64,000 nucleotides of DNA, taken from the NCBI RefSeq assembly GCF_012927105.1, contig NZ_JABBFV010000024.1:1-64000 (forward strand), given 5' to 3'. The position numbers and the translations under genes were made by a program. Positions 25,988 to 35,063 of this stretch are shown here, in pieces. The stretch comes from Sphingobium psychrophilum. Lineage in GTDB: Bacteria > Pseudomonadota > Alphaproteobacteria > Sphingomonadales > Sphingomonadaceae. How positions within the stretch are numbered: the first letter of the stretch is position 1; the number at the start of each line of letters is the position of its first letter. The notes beneath the pieces were generated by a model. The model was not told the origin of the DNA, searched no databases, and saw nothing but the letters and a program-made list of their open reading frames with translations.

Positions 25988-26129
25988 CATAGTCTCCATC
26001 CTCATCCCGCATACGCGCGGGGGACGTGCATCCCTCATCGGATGAGGCAAAAAAATTATGCGCATGGGTCGAGGGGTCCGGCAAGTCCATGCGTAATGCC
26101 CCGTAACGCCCATTGTTGGAGACATTGCC
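25988..26129. promoter_or_regulatory. Divergent promoter region between the metal-sensing operon and copCD
   Basis: This 142-base gap must hold promoters for both directions. It contains CCTCAT-CGG-ATGAGG (a 6-bp stem) next to a run of seven A, and CGCATGG (26061-26067) inverted as CCATGCG (26087-26093) with 19 bases between. Either could be a sigma-factor promoter element or repressor site; I cannot match them to a known consensus. Confidence 0.45.
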
Positions 26130-26501
26130 ATGAACCGTTATTTCCTGACCGTCGCCGCTTGCGCGCTGGCGCTGCCAGGCGTCGCGAGCGCGCACAGCAA
26201 GCTGGTGGCGTCCACCCCGGCCGCCAATGCGACGGTAGCCAAGCCGACCAAGTTGACCCTGACCTTTTCGGAAACATTCCTGGCACCGATGAGCGGCGCG
26301 GAACTGGTCATGACCGGGATGCCCGGCATGAGCGACCATCCCGCCATGCCGATCAAGGGTTTCAAGACCGCGGTCGAGGGCAAGACCATGACGCTGACCT
26401 TCCCCCGCGCGCTGCCCCCCGGCAGCTATGACCTGAAATGGCATATCGTGGGCGCGGACCAGCACAAGATGGAAGGCGGTTACAGCTTCAAGGTCAAGTA
26501 A
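26130..26501 (+). CDS. copC: Periplasmic copper-binding protein CopC
   Basis: A 123-residue periplasmic protein. The signal peptide (TVAACALALPGVASA) is cleaved before HSKLVASTPA, leaving the N-terminal histidine that is a Cu(II) ligand in CopC. The beta-sandwich continues with KLTLTFSETFLAPMSGAEL and ends in GADQHKMEGGYSFKV. A short Met stretch (MTGMPGMSDHPAMPI) may be a Cu(I) site. Followed immediately by copD with a one-base overlap. Confidence 0.92.
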   Translation: MNRYFLTVAACALALPGVASAHSKLVASTPAANATVAKPTKLTLTFSETFLAPMSGAELVMTGMPGMSDHPAMPIKGFKTAVEGKTMTLTFPRALPPGSYDLKWHIVGADQHKMEGGYSFKVK

Positions 26502-27364
26502 TGACCGAGGGGGCTTGGATCGGGGCGCGGTTTGCGTTGATGATCGACCTCTCCCTGCTCATGGGCCTGCCGCTGTTCTGGTGGGTGATGGGCATGGCGG
26601 GGCGGCGGGGCGTTCTGGCGGCGCTGGCGCTGGGGGGCATGGCGCTGTCTGCGCTATGGCTGATGGCGAGCGTGGCGGCGATGACCGGCACGCCGATCGC
26701 GACCCCGGAATGGGCCAGCACGCAGATTTTGCTGACCATGACGCCGATCGGCCCGGTGCTGGCGGTGCGCGGCGGCGCGTTGCTGCTGGCGCTGGTGTTT
26801 GCGGAATTGAACCGCCCTCGCCTGACCCTGATCCCCGCCGCCGTCGCGGCGGCGACGCTGGCCTGGACGGGTCATGCGGGCGCGACCGAGGATATGGCCG
26901 GGACTGTGCATCGGGTCGCCGATGTCGCCCATATCTGGGCGGCGGCGGGGTGGATCGGGGCACTGGCGGTGCTGGTGCACGCTATGATGACGCTGCGGCC
27001 GACGACGGCGGAGATGCGGCGCGTCGCCAAGATGCTGTCGCGTTTTGCGCTGATGGGGACGCTGATCGTGGCGACTTTGCTGGTCAGCGGGGCGATCAAT
27101 GGCGTGATGATCGTGGGGCTGGCGCAATTGCCGGATCTGGCGGGGAGCCTTTATGGGTGGCTGCTGGGCGCGAAGCTGGCGCTGTTCGGGGTGATGCTGG
27201 GGCTGGCGGGATGGAACCGTTGGCGTCTGACACCCCTGCTGGAGAGCGGGACGCCGCAGCGCGCGGTCGCGCATCTGCAGCTGTCGCTGCTGGCGGAAAC
27301 AAGCGCGGCTGTCGGCATTATCGGGCTGGTGGCGTGGCTGGGAACGCTCGATCCGATGGGGTGA
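26501..27364 (+). CDS. copD: Inner-membrane copper protein CopD
   Basis: A 287-residue polytopic protein with seven or eight helices. Conserved points include WTGHAG, VHRVADVAHIWAAAGWIGAL (histidines in the membrane core) and WLLGAKLALFGVMLGLAGWNR. CopD works with CopC to bring copper across the inner membrane, or to buffer it. ATG 26501 overlaps the copC stop by one base. It meets the minus-strand cupin gene tail to tail with 33 bases between. Confidence 0.9.
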   Translation: MTEGAWIGARFALMIDLSLLMGLPLFWWVMGMAGRRGVLAALALGGMALSALWLMASVAAMTGTPIATPEWASTQILLTMTPIGPVLAVRGGALLLALVFAELNRPRLTLIPAAVAAATLAWTGHAGATEDMAGTVHRVADVAHIWAAAGWIGALAVLVHAMMTLRPTTAEMRRVAKMLSRFALMGTLIVATLLVSGAINGVMIVGLAQLPDLAGSLYGWLLGAKLALFGVMLGLAGWNRWRLTPLLESGTPQRAVAHLQLSLLAETSAAVGIIGLVAWLGTLDPMG

Positions 27365-27397
27365 GCGATCATCATGCGCGCGCAATGACGGATCAGG

Positions 27398-28123
27398 TCA
27401 GGCCGGGCGGTAGATGCAATAGACTTTCTTCACGTCGACCTGGCTGTCCCAGCTACAGGCGGCGCCCTGCTCCACCAGGAAAATATCGCCCTTGTCGAAC
27501 GTGCCTTTCGCGCCGGCTTCGTCAATGAAGGTCACGCTGCCGTCGAGCAGATACATCAGCTCATAATGGCGATAGACCATGGCGCGGCGATAATAGGGGG
27601 TCGAATCCCAAGTGCCGACCATGAACTCGCCGTCCGTTGATTTATAATCGCCATGGTTGCGGCATTGCGGGGTCGGGCCGACCAGCAATTCGGCGAGCGG
27701 CGCGCCCGACGGTTCGAGCGGGGCGTCGGTATCGACCGGGATGATCGCGCCGTCGCCGGCCGGGCCGCCGGTGCGGCGCATGAACAGCAGGCGGGTATCG
27801 GTGTCGGTCGACCAGGTGAAGGCCGCGCCGTCGCGCAGTAGCAGGCTATCGCCTTCGCTGAGCATGAAGGCTGTGTCGCCCTGTTCGATGCGCAATGCGC
27901 CCGATTCCAAGATTATAAACTCTTCGGCGGCAAGCGCCGTGACTTCGCCTGCGCCCTGCGGCAGCGCGATGAGGCCGACGCTGATCGGCCCTTCCGCCAG
28001 CGGCAGGTCTGCGCGCGCGGTGAGGAAGGGATCGGCCGACGGCGCGGCGGCCACGGCATCGGCCGCCCAGGCGCGCAGGTCGATGAAGGAACGGGTGCGG
28101 GTTTGGGTGGCGGTGCTGGTCAT
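27398..28123 (-). CDS. Bicupin protein, DUF861/EutQ-like
   Basis: A 241-residue protein with two cupin halves: the first around LAAEEFIILESGALRIEQGDTAFMLSEGD region, the second around MVYRHYELMYLLDGSVTFIDEAGAKGTFDKGD with HYE and a trailing WDS segment near the end. Relatives often sit beside amine- or polyamine-oxidising enzymes and may hydrolyse or isomerise small nitrogenous intermediates, or act as sensors. It stands alone here, separated from the amine island by the copper genes. Function unknown; a metal-binding enzyme is the best guess. Confidence 0.65.
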   Translation of the reverse strand: MTSTATQTRTRSFIDLRAWAADAVAAAPSADPFLTARADLPLAEGPISVGLIALPQGAGEVTALAAEEFIILESGALRIEQGDTAFMLSEGDSLLLRDGAAFTWSTDTDTRLLFMRRTGGPAGDGAIIPVDTDAPLEPSGAPLAELLVGPTPQCRNHGDYKSTDGEFMVGTWDSTPYYRRAMVYRHYELMYLLDGSVTFIDEAGAKGTFDKGDIFLVEQGAACSWDSQVDVKKVYCIYRPA

Positions 28124-28237
28124 GCCGGCCTTCCTTGGATGGGATGAAGTCCGACAGGATATCCGGTGCGCGCGGCACTATGCGCCAAGAGCGCCGGGCG
28201 GGACCGTGCGCCCTGCCGTTTGCCGCGTCCCGCGCCG

Positions 28238-30778
28238 CTACAACTGCCGCAGCGCGCGCGCAGGGCGGACCGACATGAGCGGAATCGCGCCGGCAAGGCC
28301 TATGCCCAGCGTCAACAGCGCGCCACCGGCCAGCGTCGCGAGCACGATGGGCCAGTCAGGCGACCAGCTAAATTCGAAGATGCGCACGATGACGAACCAT
28401 GCGGCCGTCGTGCCGAGCGCCAGCGCAACGAGCGCCAGCATGGAGGCGAGCAGGCCATATTCGAGCGCCTGGCCGCCCAATATCTGCCAGCGGGTTGCGC
28501 CCAGCGTCTTCAATATCACGCTGTCATAGCTGCGCGCCTGGCGCGAGGCGGCGATCGCGCCGACCAGCACGGCGATGCCAGCGAGGACGGCTACCGAGGC
28601 GGCGGCGACGATGGCGCGCGACATTTGCGTCATGATCGTGCCGACTTGGTCGATAACGTCGCCCACCGCAATCACCGATATGCCGGGGAAGGCCGACAGA
28701 AGCGCGCGCGTCATGGCGCCGTCGTGGCGCACGTCCATGGTGATGGTAGCGGTCATGCTGTGCGGCGCGGCCGCCAGCGCGTTGGGCGAGAAGACCAGGA
28801 TATAGTTGAAGCCCATCGTGTCCCAGTTGACCTTGCGCAGGGAGGCGATGCGCGCGGTGATTTCGCGGCCAAGTACGCTGACTGTCAGCGTGTCGCCGAT
28901 GCCGATGTTCATGACCTTCGCCGCTTCTTCATCGAGCGAGACGAGCGGCGGGCCGGTATAGTCGCGCGGCCACCATTGGCCGGCGGTCAGATCGCTGCCC
29001 TGCGGGAGGACGGCGCTGTAGGTGACGCCACGTTCGCCGCGCAGGAACCAGGCGCCTTCGGGCAGTTCCTGTAAATCGGCGACCCGTTGCGCGCCATAGG
29101 CGACGATCGTGCCACGCAGCGATGGGACGATGTTGAGTTGCGCTTCGGGCGCTTGTTTGAGGGCGATGGTGCGGAAGCGGTCGACTTGGCGCGACGGAAT
29201 GTCGAGGACGAACTGGTTGGGCGCCTTGTCCGGCACGACGTTGCGGATTTCGCTGTCGAGGCTGGTCTGGATGCCCGCCAGCGTCACGAACAGGGTGAGG
29301 GCAAGGCCCAGCGCCACGATGAGCGCGGCGGTCTGCGCGCCGGGGCGGTGGAGATTGGCGAGCGCGAGACGCAGCAGCGGACGACGCGGGCGCGGGGCGA
29401 TAAGGGCGAGGCGACGGACCGTCCAGCCGAGGCCCAGCAGTAGAAGCAAGACGGCGGCGGTCGCGCCGAGGACGGCGGCGGAGAAGAGCGGTTCGCGCGC
29501 GGTCAGCAGCGCGAGGGCGACGAGCAAAGCCCCTGCCCCGCCCATGGCGGCGAGGCTGCGGCGGTCGATGCCGTTGCCGCTTTCCACCGCGCCTCGGAAG
29601 ATGGCGGCGGCCGGCTGTGTGCGGGCACGGCCGAGCGGCGGGAAGGTGAAGAGGAAGGCGATCAGCAGGCCATAGGCGGCGCTGGTCAACAGAGGTAAAG
29701 GATGGAGGCGGAAGCCGGGGCTGACCGGCAGGACGTCGCCCGCCAGCGCGACGATGAGCGGCGGGAGAAGCGCGCCGACGATCAGGCCGGTAACGATGCC
29801 GAGCACAGCCACCGCGCCGACCTGCATCCGGTAGATGCGGCCGATATCGGTCGAGGTTGCGCCCAGCACTTTCAAGGTCGCGATGCCGCCGCGCTTGGCG
29901 GCGAGATAGGAGGCGACGCCATTGCTGACGCCGATGCCGGCGATGACGAGCGCGGCGAGCCCGATAAGCGACAGGAACTGCCCCATCCGATCGATGAAGC
30001 GGTTGGCGCCGGGGGCGGCGCGGTCGCGATCCTTCAAGGTCCAGCCGTCCGCCTCATGCGCCTTTTCAAGATCGGCGCGCACGGTAGCGGCGTCGAAGCG
30101 GGGCGCGAGGCGGATGCGATATTTGCTGGAATAGAGGCTGCCCGGCTGGATCAGGCCGGTTCGGCGCAGGCCGTCGAGCGACGCGATGGCGACCGGACCA
30201 AGGGTGAAGCCTTCGCCCAGGCGATCGGGTTCGTCAGCGATGATGGCCGCAACGGTGAAGCTGGCGGTGCCGTAACGTAGCCGATCGCCGGGACGCAGGT
30301 TCAGCCGATCGGCCAGGGCATCGCCGATCAGGATATGGTCGGGGTCGAGCGGGCGATAAGCGCCCTGCCGCAGCGCAAGCGTGCCATAAAGCGGATAGGC
30401 GACATCGACGCCCTTCAATTCGGTCAGCACGGCAGGCGGGGCGTCCCCCCTGCCCGTCCCGCTTGGCTGAATTTGGCCGTCACGCTGCGCCATGGCGCGC
30501 AGGCGGATGGTTTCGCTGAGCGTGCCGAGCTGGCGGAAGGCTTCCTTGTCACCAAGGCGCGCTTCACGCTGCGTCATGGCGATTTCGATGTCGCCGCCCA
30601 GCAACGTGCGGCCCCGGTCGCTCAATTCCTGCGTGATCGCGGCAGTCAGGCTGCCGATTGCGGCCAGCGTGGCGACGCCCAGGAACAGGCAGAGGAAGAG
30701 CAGCCGCAGCCCGCGAAAGCCCAGATGCAGGTCGCGCCGGGCGATGCGCCAGCTCGCGCCCCAGCCGATAGCGTTCAT
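28238..30778 (-). CDS. FtsX-like ABC transporter permease, YbbP type
   Basis: An 846-residue inner-membrane protein with two FtsX domains, each with a large periplasmic loop. The N-terminal helix (FLCLFLGVATLAAIGSLTAAI) and the final RPARALRQL with preceding helices are typical of YbbP. Together with the ATPase encoded just upstream (four-base overlap at 30775-30778) it forms a LolCDE/MacB-like exporter of unknown cargo, possibly lipids or lysophospholipids. The same pair stands next to a TesA esterase in many proteobacteria, as it does here. Confidence 0.85.
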   Translation of the reverse strand: MNAIGWGASWRIARRDLHLGFRGLRLLFLCLFLGVATLAAIGSLTAAITQELSDRGRTLLGGDIEIAMTQREARLGDKEAFRQLGTLSETIRLRAMAQRDGQIQPSGTGRGDAPPAVLTELKGVDVAYPLYGTLALRQGAYRPLDPDHILIGDALADRLNLRPGDRLRYGTASFTVAAIIADEPDRLGEGFTLGPVAIASLDGLRRTGLIQPGSLYSSKYRIRLAPRFDAATVRADLEKAHEADGWTLKDRDRAAPGANRFIDRMGQFLSLIGLAALVIAGIGVSNGVASYLAAKRGGIATLKVLGATSTDIGRIYRMQVGAVAVLGIVTGLIVGALLPPLIVALAGDVLPVSPGFRLHPLPLLTSAAYGLLIAFLFTFPPLGRARTQPAAAIFRGAVESGNGIDRRSLAAMGGAGALLVALALLTAREPLFSAAVLGATAAVLLLLLGLGWTVRRLALIAPRPRRPLLRLALANLHRPGAQTAALIVALGLALTLFVTLAGIQTSLDSEIRNVVPDKAPNQFVLDIPSRQVDRFRTIALKQAPEAQLNIVPSLRGTIVAYGAQRVADLQELPEGAWFLRGERGVTYSAVLPQGSDLTAGQWWPRDYTGPPLVSLDEEAAKVMNIGIGDTLTVSVLGREITARIASLRKVNWDTMGFNYILVFSPNALAAAPHSMTATITMDVRHDGAMTRALLSAFPGISVIAVGDVIDQVGTIMTQMSRAIVAAASVAVLAGIAVLVGAIAASRQARSYDSVILKTLGATRWQILGGQALEYGLLASMLALVALALGTTAAWFVIVRIFEFSWSPDWPIVLATLAGGALLTLGIGLAGAIPLMSVRPARALRQL

Positions 30779-31476
30779 GCGGGGCGATCCGAAACGATGA
30801 GGCCGTCGCGCATTTCCACGATGCGGCCACAGCGTTCGGCAAGGACCGGATCATGGGTGATGATGACGAGGGTCGCGCCCGCCGCCCGCTGCCGTTCGAA
30901 CAACAGGTCCATGATGGTGGCGCCGGTCGTGACGTCGAGATTGCCGGTCGGTTCGTCGGCGAAGATCAGGGTCGGCCGCGGGGCGACGGCGCGGGCGATG
31001 GCGACGCGCTGCTGCTCGCCGCCGGACAATTGTGCGGGATAATGATCGAGCCGGTGGCCAAGGCCCACGGCGCGCAATTCGTCCGCCGCGCGATCAAAGG
31101 CATCGGCATGGCCGGCCAGTTCGAGCGGCACGGCGACATTTTCATGTGCGGTCATGGTGGGGAGCAGGTGGAAGCTTTGCAGGATGATGCCGATGCGGCC
31201 GCGCCGCGCGCGGGCCAGCGCATCTTCGTCCAGTGCGCCGAAATCCACGCCGCCCACGCTGACGCTGCCGCCCGTGGCCCGTTCCAAACCCGACAATACC
31301 GCCATCAGCGAGCTTTTGCCGGATCCCGATGCACCGAGGATCGCCAGGCTTTCGCCGCGCAATATGGTAAGATCGACACCCTTGAGGATCGCCACCGGCG
31401 CATCGCGCGTTCCAAGCGAAAGGGTGACATCCTGCGCGCGGATCGCGATAGTGGCGGGATCGATGGGCAAATGCAT
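30775..31476 (-). CDS. ABC transporter ATP-binding protein, YbbA type
   Basis: A 233-residue ATPase of the LolD/MacB group: Walker A GASGSGKSS, Q-loop LQSFHLLPTMTAHENV, signature LSGGEQQRVAIARA, Walker B LIFADEPTGNLD, and H-loop TLVIITHD. ATG 31476 gives the normal length for the family. The ATG shares its CATG with the start of the divergent esterase gene on the other strand (31475), so the 5' ends of the two genes touch. Confidence 0.88.
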   Translation of the reverse strand: MHLPIDPATIAIRAQDVTLSLGTRDAPVAILKGVDLTILRGESLAILGASGSGKSSLMAVLSGLERATGGSVSVGGVDFGALDEDALARARRGRIGIILQSFHLLPTMTAHENVAVPLELAGHADAFDRAADELRAVGLGHRLDHYPAQLSGGEQQRVAIARAVAPRPTLIFADEPTGNLDVTTGATIMDLLFERQRAAGATLVIITHDPVLAERCGRIVEMRDGLIVSDRPA

Positions 31477-32197
31477 GAAGAAGGAGCGCTCCTTGGCGGG
31501 CAGGTGGATGCAATATGGGGCGTTGGCGCTGATTGTCCAACTGGCGGTGGCTTGTTCGGATAAAACAGCTGCGCCGGCCCCGGTCGGGGATGACAGGCCG
31601 GTCGCCAACGCCGCCGTCGCGGCGACACCCGCGGCGGACGAGCGGCTGATCGTCGCGTTCGGGGACAGTCTTTATGCCGGCTATAATCTGGACCAGGACA
31701 AGGGGCTGGCGCCGGTCTTGGAAGCGGCACTCAAGGCACGCGGGGTGAAGGCGCGGGTCGTCAATGCCGGCGTGTCGGGGGATACGACCGCGGCGGGGCT
31801 GGCCCGGCTGGCCTTCACGCTGGACGGACTGCCACGCAAGCCCGACCTGATGCTAGTCGGGCTGGGCGGCAACGACATGCTGCGCGGGCTACCTCCAGCG
31901 GAGACGCGGACCAATTTGGACGCGATCCTGGCGGAGCTGAAAAAGCGTGGCATCCCGATCCTGCTGACGGGCATGCTGGCGTCGCCCAATATGGGGCCGG
32001 ACTATGCCGCGGCGTTCAACCCCATATTTGCCGACATGGCGCGTAAATATGATGCGACGCTCTATCCGTTCATGCTGGATGGGGTGATTGGCGATCCGGT
32101 GCTGCAATTGCCCGACGGCATTCATCCCAACGACAAGGGCGTGGGCGTGATAGTGAGCAAGCTGGCGCCGGTGGTGGCTGGGGCATTGCCATCGTGA
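31475..32197 (+). CDS. TesA-like GDSL esterase/lysophospholipase, probable lipoprotein
   Basis: A 240-residue SGNH hydrolase: block I FGDSLYAGY (catalytic Ser), VVNAGVSGDTTAAG (block II Gly), GLGGNDMLRGL (block III Asn), and DGIHPNDKG (block V Asp and His). The N-terminal stretch MQYGALALIVQLAVAC looks like a lipoprotein signal with Cys as the lipid site, although the lipobox is not ideal. Start could be ATG 31475 (MKKERS) or ATG 31508; the first gives a longer positively charged n-region. Divergent from the YbbAP-type exporter, the same arrangement as tesA-ybbAP. Confidence 0.85.
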   Translation: MKKERSLAGRWMQYGALALIVQLAVACSDKTAAPAPVGDDRPVANAAVAATPAADERLIVAFGDSLYAGYNLDQDKGLAPVLEAALKARGVKARVVNAGVSGDTTAAGLARLAFTLDGLPRKPDLMLVGLGGNDMLRGLPPAETRTNLDAILAELKKRGIPILLTGMLASPNMGPDYAAAFNPIFADMARKYDATLYPFMLDGVIGDPVLQLPDGIHPNDKGVGVIVSKLAPVVAGALPS

Positions 32198-33243
32198 CGG
32201 ACCGGATCAGGGTTGGTCTAATCGGCTATGGCATGGCGGGGCGCGTGTTTCATGCGCCGTTGATCCAGGCTGCGCCTGGACTGGAGTTGGCGGCGATCGT
32301 CACCAGCCGGGCCGAGGAGGTCGCGGCGCTCGATCCGGCGATCCGTTGCGTGGCAAGCGCCAACGATCTGCTGGCCGACCCGTGGATACAAGCGGTGGCG
32401 GTTGCGACACCGAGTGCGACACATGCAGCGATTGCGGCGGATGCGCTGCGGGCGGGCAAGCATGTGGTGGTGGACAAGCCCTTTGCCCTGTCGCTGGACG
32501 AGGCACGCGCGCTGGCGGCGCTGGCCCGAAGCAGCGGGCGGCAATTGGCGGTGTTTCACAATCGTCGGTTCGACAGCGATTATCTGAGCATCCGGGCGGC
32601 GATAGAGGAAGGCCTGGTTGGACGGGTCGCCCATTTCGAGTCGCATTTCGACCGGTTCCGGCCGGAAGTGCGCGACCGCTGGCGCGAGGATGGGTCGGCA
32701 GGATCGGGGGTATGGTTCGACCTGGGACCGCATCTGGTCGATCAGGCACTGGCGCTGTTCGGGCGGCCGCTGGCGGTGAGCGCCGATATCGTTGCGCTGC
32801 GCCCCGGATCGGGCGCGGACGATTGGGCGCATGTGGTGCTGCGCTATGACGGGATGCGCGCTGTCCTGCACGCCAGCCTGAATGCGCCCGATGATGGCAG
32901 CGGTGGCAGTCCGCGCTTTGCCGTGCATGGGGACAAGGGATCGCTCATCAAGCGGCGGCTCGATCCGCAGGAGTCGCAGTTGATCGCGGGCAAGCGGCCG
33001 GGTGACGCGGGATGGGGCGTCGATCCCGATCCGGTCGAAGTGCATGACGGTGCGGGCGGGATGACGCTGCGGTCGGCGGCGACGGGATGCCAGGAGCGAT
33101 TTTACCGGCAACTGGCCGATGCATGGGCCAGCGGAAGCGCGGCGCCGATTTCACTGGACGAGGCGGTGGCGGTGCAGGAAGTCATCGAGGCGGCGTTGGT
33201 GTCGGCGCGCGAGGACCGGGTCGTGGCGCTGCCGCTGCCCTGA
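32194..33243 (+). CDS. Gfo/Idh/MocA-family oxidoreductase
   Basis: A 349-residue NAD(P)-dependent dehydrogenase. The Rossmann motif VGLIGYGMAGRVFHAPLI starts at about residue 7; VVDKPFALSLDEA carries the usual catalytic Lys of the (E/D)KP motif; the C-terminal half has the DLGPHLVDQALALFG helix of the family with the conserved His. Starts with GTG 32194, overlapping the esterase stop. Closest in layout to YdgJ/YdeE-type sugar or inositol-related enzymes; substrate unknown. Confidence 0.82.
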   Translation: MTDRIRVGLIGYGMAGRVFHAPLIQAAPGLELAAIVTSRAEEVAALDPAIRCVASANDLLADPWIQAVAVATPSATHAAIAADALRAGKHVVVDKPFALSLDEARALAALARSSGRQLAVFHNRRFDSDYLSIRAAIEEGLVGRVAHFESHFDRFRPEVRDRWREDGSAGSGVWFDLGPHLVDQALALFGRPLAVSADIVALRPGSGADDWAHVVLRYDGMRAVLHASLNAPDDGSGGSPRFAVHGDKGSLIKRRLDPQESQLIAGKRPGDAGWGVDPDPVEVHDGAGGMTLRSAATGCQERFYRQLADAWASGSAAPISLDEAVAVQEVIEAALVSAREDRVVALPLP

Positions 33244-33261
33244 AGGAATGGAGAATAGGAC

Positions 33262-34653
33262 ATGGCTTTGCCCTTGCGCGTTTTGCTGTTGGTCGCTGCC
33301 CTGACAGCGCCTGTCGCCAGTGCGCGGGCCGACGCGGCACCGGTGGTGACGATCGCGGACGGTGCGCTGCGCGGGGTAAGCGAAGAGGGAATAGTCGCCT
33401 TTAAGGGCATTCCCTTTGCCGCGCCGCCGGTGGGCGACCTTCGCTGGCGCGCGCCGCAGCCGGTAATCCGCTGGCAGGGGGTGCGCGATGCCAGCCTCTA
33501 TGGCCATGACTGTATGCAGCTTCCCTTTCCCAGCGACGCCGCGCCGCTCGGTACGCCGCCGGCGGAAGATTGCCTTTCTATGAATCTGTGGAAGCCGCAG
33601 GGGCGAACCGCCAAGCTGCCGGTGATGGTGTGGATTTATGGTGGCGGTTTCGTCAATGGCGGGTCGTCGCCGCCAACCTATGCGGGGACGGCGCTGGCCC
33701 GGCAGGGCATCATGGTGGTCAGCTTCAACTATCGGCTGGGACGCTTTGGCACGTTTGCCCACCCTGCGCTGACCAAGGCAAATGCGGACGGCGGACGGCA
33801 AGCCAATTATGGCTATATGGACCAGATCGCGGCGCTGCGCTGGGTGCGGGACAATATCGCCGCGTTTGGTGGCGACCCCGGCAATGTCACCATTATCGGC
33901 GAGAGCGCGGGCGGCATGTCGGTCCATGCGCTACTGACGTCGCCCATGGCGCAGGGCCTGTTCCACAAGGCGGTGATCCAGTCGGGTGGGCCGATGCCGA
34001 TGGGCGACTCCACGCTGGCGGCGGCAGAGGCGACTGGCGCGGCGTTCGGGCAGAAGAAGGGTATAGCGCCCGACGATCCCAAGGCACTGACGAAATTGCG
34101 AGCGTTGCCTGCCGATGCCGTGGTGGACGGGCTGAACCTGGCGGCGCTGTTTGCGGCCGGCCCGCGCACCCATAGCAGCCCGATCGCCGACGGCCGGGTC
34201 GCGGTCGACAGCCTGGTTGCCTATCAGGCGGGCCGCTTCGCCAAGGTGCCGGTGATGATCGGCGCGACCAGCGACGATATTGGCGGGCGGACCGGGCCGA
34301 TGGTGACGGGCGCCCGCACGATGGCGCAGCTATTTGCGCAGGCAGGCATACCGACCTATCATTATCGCTTCTCCTATGTCGCACAGGCGCTGCGGACCGC
34401 GGCGACGAAGGGCGCGGGTCATGCCAGCGAAATCCCCTATTTCTTCGATACGGTCGCGGTGAAATATGGCGCCGCGACCACGGACACGGATCGCGGGATC
34501 GGCCGAATCAGCAGTCGCTATCTGGTCAATTTCGTCCAGACGGGCGATCCCAATGGCGATGGGTTACCAGGCTGGCGACGCTATGATCCCGCCGCGCCCG
34601 AGATGATGGATATCGGTGCGGAGGAGAGCGCAAGGGCGGTCGCCGATCGCTGA
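33262..34653 (+). CDS. Type B carboxylesterase, exported
   Basis: A 463-residue alpha/beta hydrolase with a signal peptide (LLLVAALTAPVASARA). Family marks: IAFKGIPFAAPPVGDLRW near the start, EDCLSMNLWKP, VWIYGGGFVNGGS (oxyanion hole), GESAGGMSVHALL with the nucleophilic serine, and GAGHASEIPYFFD with the catalytic histidine. The region between Ser and His is shorter than in the usual 500-550-residue enzymes. Probably a periplasmic or secreted esterase; it lies 18 bases after the oxidoreductase and may share its transcript. Confidence 0.88.
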   Translation: MALPLRVLLLVAALTAPVASARADAAPVVTIADGALRGVSEEGIVAFKGIPFAAPPVGDLRWRAPQPVIRWQGVRDASLYGHDCMQLPFPSDAAPLGTPPAEDCLSMNLWKPQGRTAKLPVMVWIYGGGFVNGGSSPPTYAGTALARQGIMVVSFNYRLGRFGTFAHPALTKANADGGRQANYGYMDQIAALRWVRDNIAAFGGDPGNVTIIGESAGGMSVHALLTSPMAQGLFHKAVIQSGGPMPMGDSTLAAAEATGAAFGQKKGIAPDDPKALTKLRALPADAVVDGLNLAALFAAGPRTHSSPIADGRVAVDSLVAYQAGRFAKVPVMIGATSDDIGGRTGPMVTGARTMAQLFAQAGIPTYHYRFSYVAQALRTAATKGAGHASEIPYFFDTVAVKYGAATTDTDRGIGRISSRYLVNFVQTGDPNGDGLPGWRRYDPAAPEMMDIGAEESARAVADR

Positions 34654-34669
34654 GATGGGCGCTATGCAA

Positions 34670-34757
34670 CGTGCTATCACCACCAATCGATCGTGCTTTC
34701 GGAATCGTTTCGGCGTGTTATCAGACAGTGATGAACGTGTGATCGGATTGTGGGGTT
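34670..34757 (+). repeat. Four 22-bp iteron-like repeats
   Basis: Units begin at 34670, 34692, 34714 and 34736, each with CGTG: CGTGCTATCACC, CGTGCTTTCGGA, CGTGTTATCAGA and CGTGTGATCGGA. The consensus is CGTGYTWTCRGA with the other ten bases of each unit free. The exact 22-bp step puts every unit on the same face of the helix. Further copies of the motif lie downstream of the initiator gene (38640, 38833 inverted, 38957). Confidence 0.75.
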
Positions 34758-34851
34758 TAGTGCCGAATCGCCTCATTTTGCGGGTTTTGGACCCTGTGGC
34801 AGGCGGTTAACCCCTCTAATCCCTCAGTAAAATCCCTAAAGCCCCGTCTCC

Positions 34852-34869
34852 CCACAGCACCTGCTGTGG
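34852..34869. repeat. 18-bp palindrome upstream of parA
   Basis: CCACAGCA (34852-34859), CC, TGCTGTGG (34862-34869): perfect arms of 8 bp. It lies about 195 bases before parA and could be a parS site or an operator for autoregulation of parAB. Confidence 0.5.
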
Positions 34870-35063
34870 TTAGAGGTTGAAGGGCTATCAGCTGGCTCCA
34901 ATCCATTCTCCTCGCGCCCTGCCCCATGGTTGTCTTTTGATGCACCGCAGCAGAGGAAGAACGCTTTCATGGAGCTGCTTATCCTGCGGTTTGACTTCCG
35001 GTGGGGATTGAGCGCATAAAACGCCAACCAGTTTATCGTCATGATTCGGTTATGAGGGGCGCC

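Larger units (their letters stand above)
34654..35063. other. Non-coding region before parA, candidate replication origin or partition site
   Basis: This 410-base gap has no supported gene. It holds four motif copies spaced exactly 22 bp apart (34670-34757), then a pyrimidine-rich run with short repeats (TAACCCCTC, TAATCCCTC, AAATCCCTA at about 34808, 34817 and 34830) and an 18-bp palindrome at 34852-34869. With the partition genes next door this has the makings of an iteron-type origin or a partition centromere. Confidence 0.6.

Noticed and set aside
34670..34757. CRISPR-like direct repeats
   Set aside because: Only a 12-base core is shared within each 22-bp unit, leaving no room for spacers; the pattern fits iterons.
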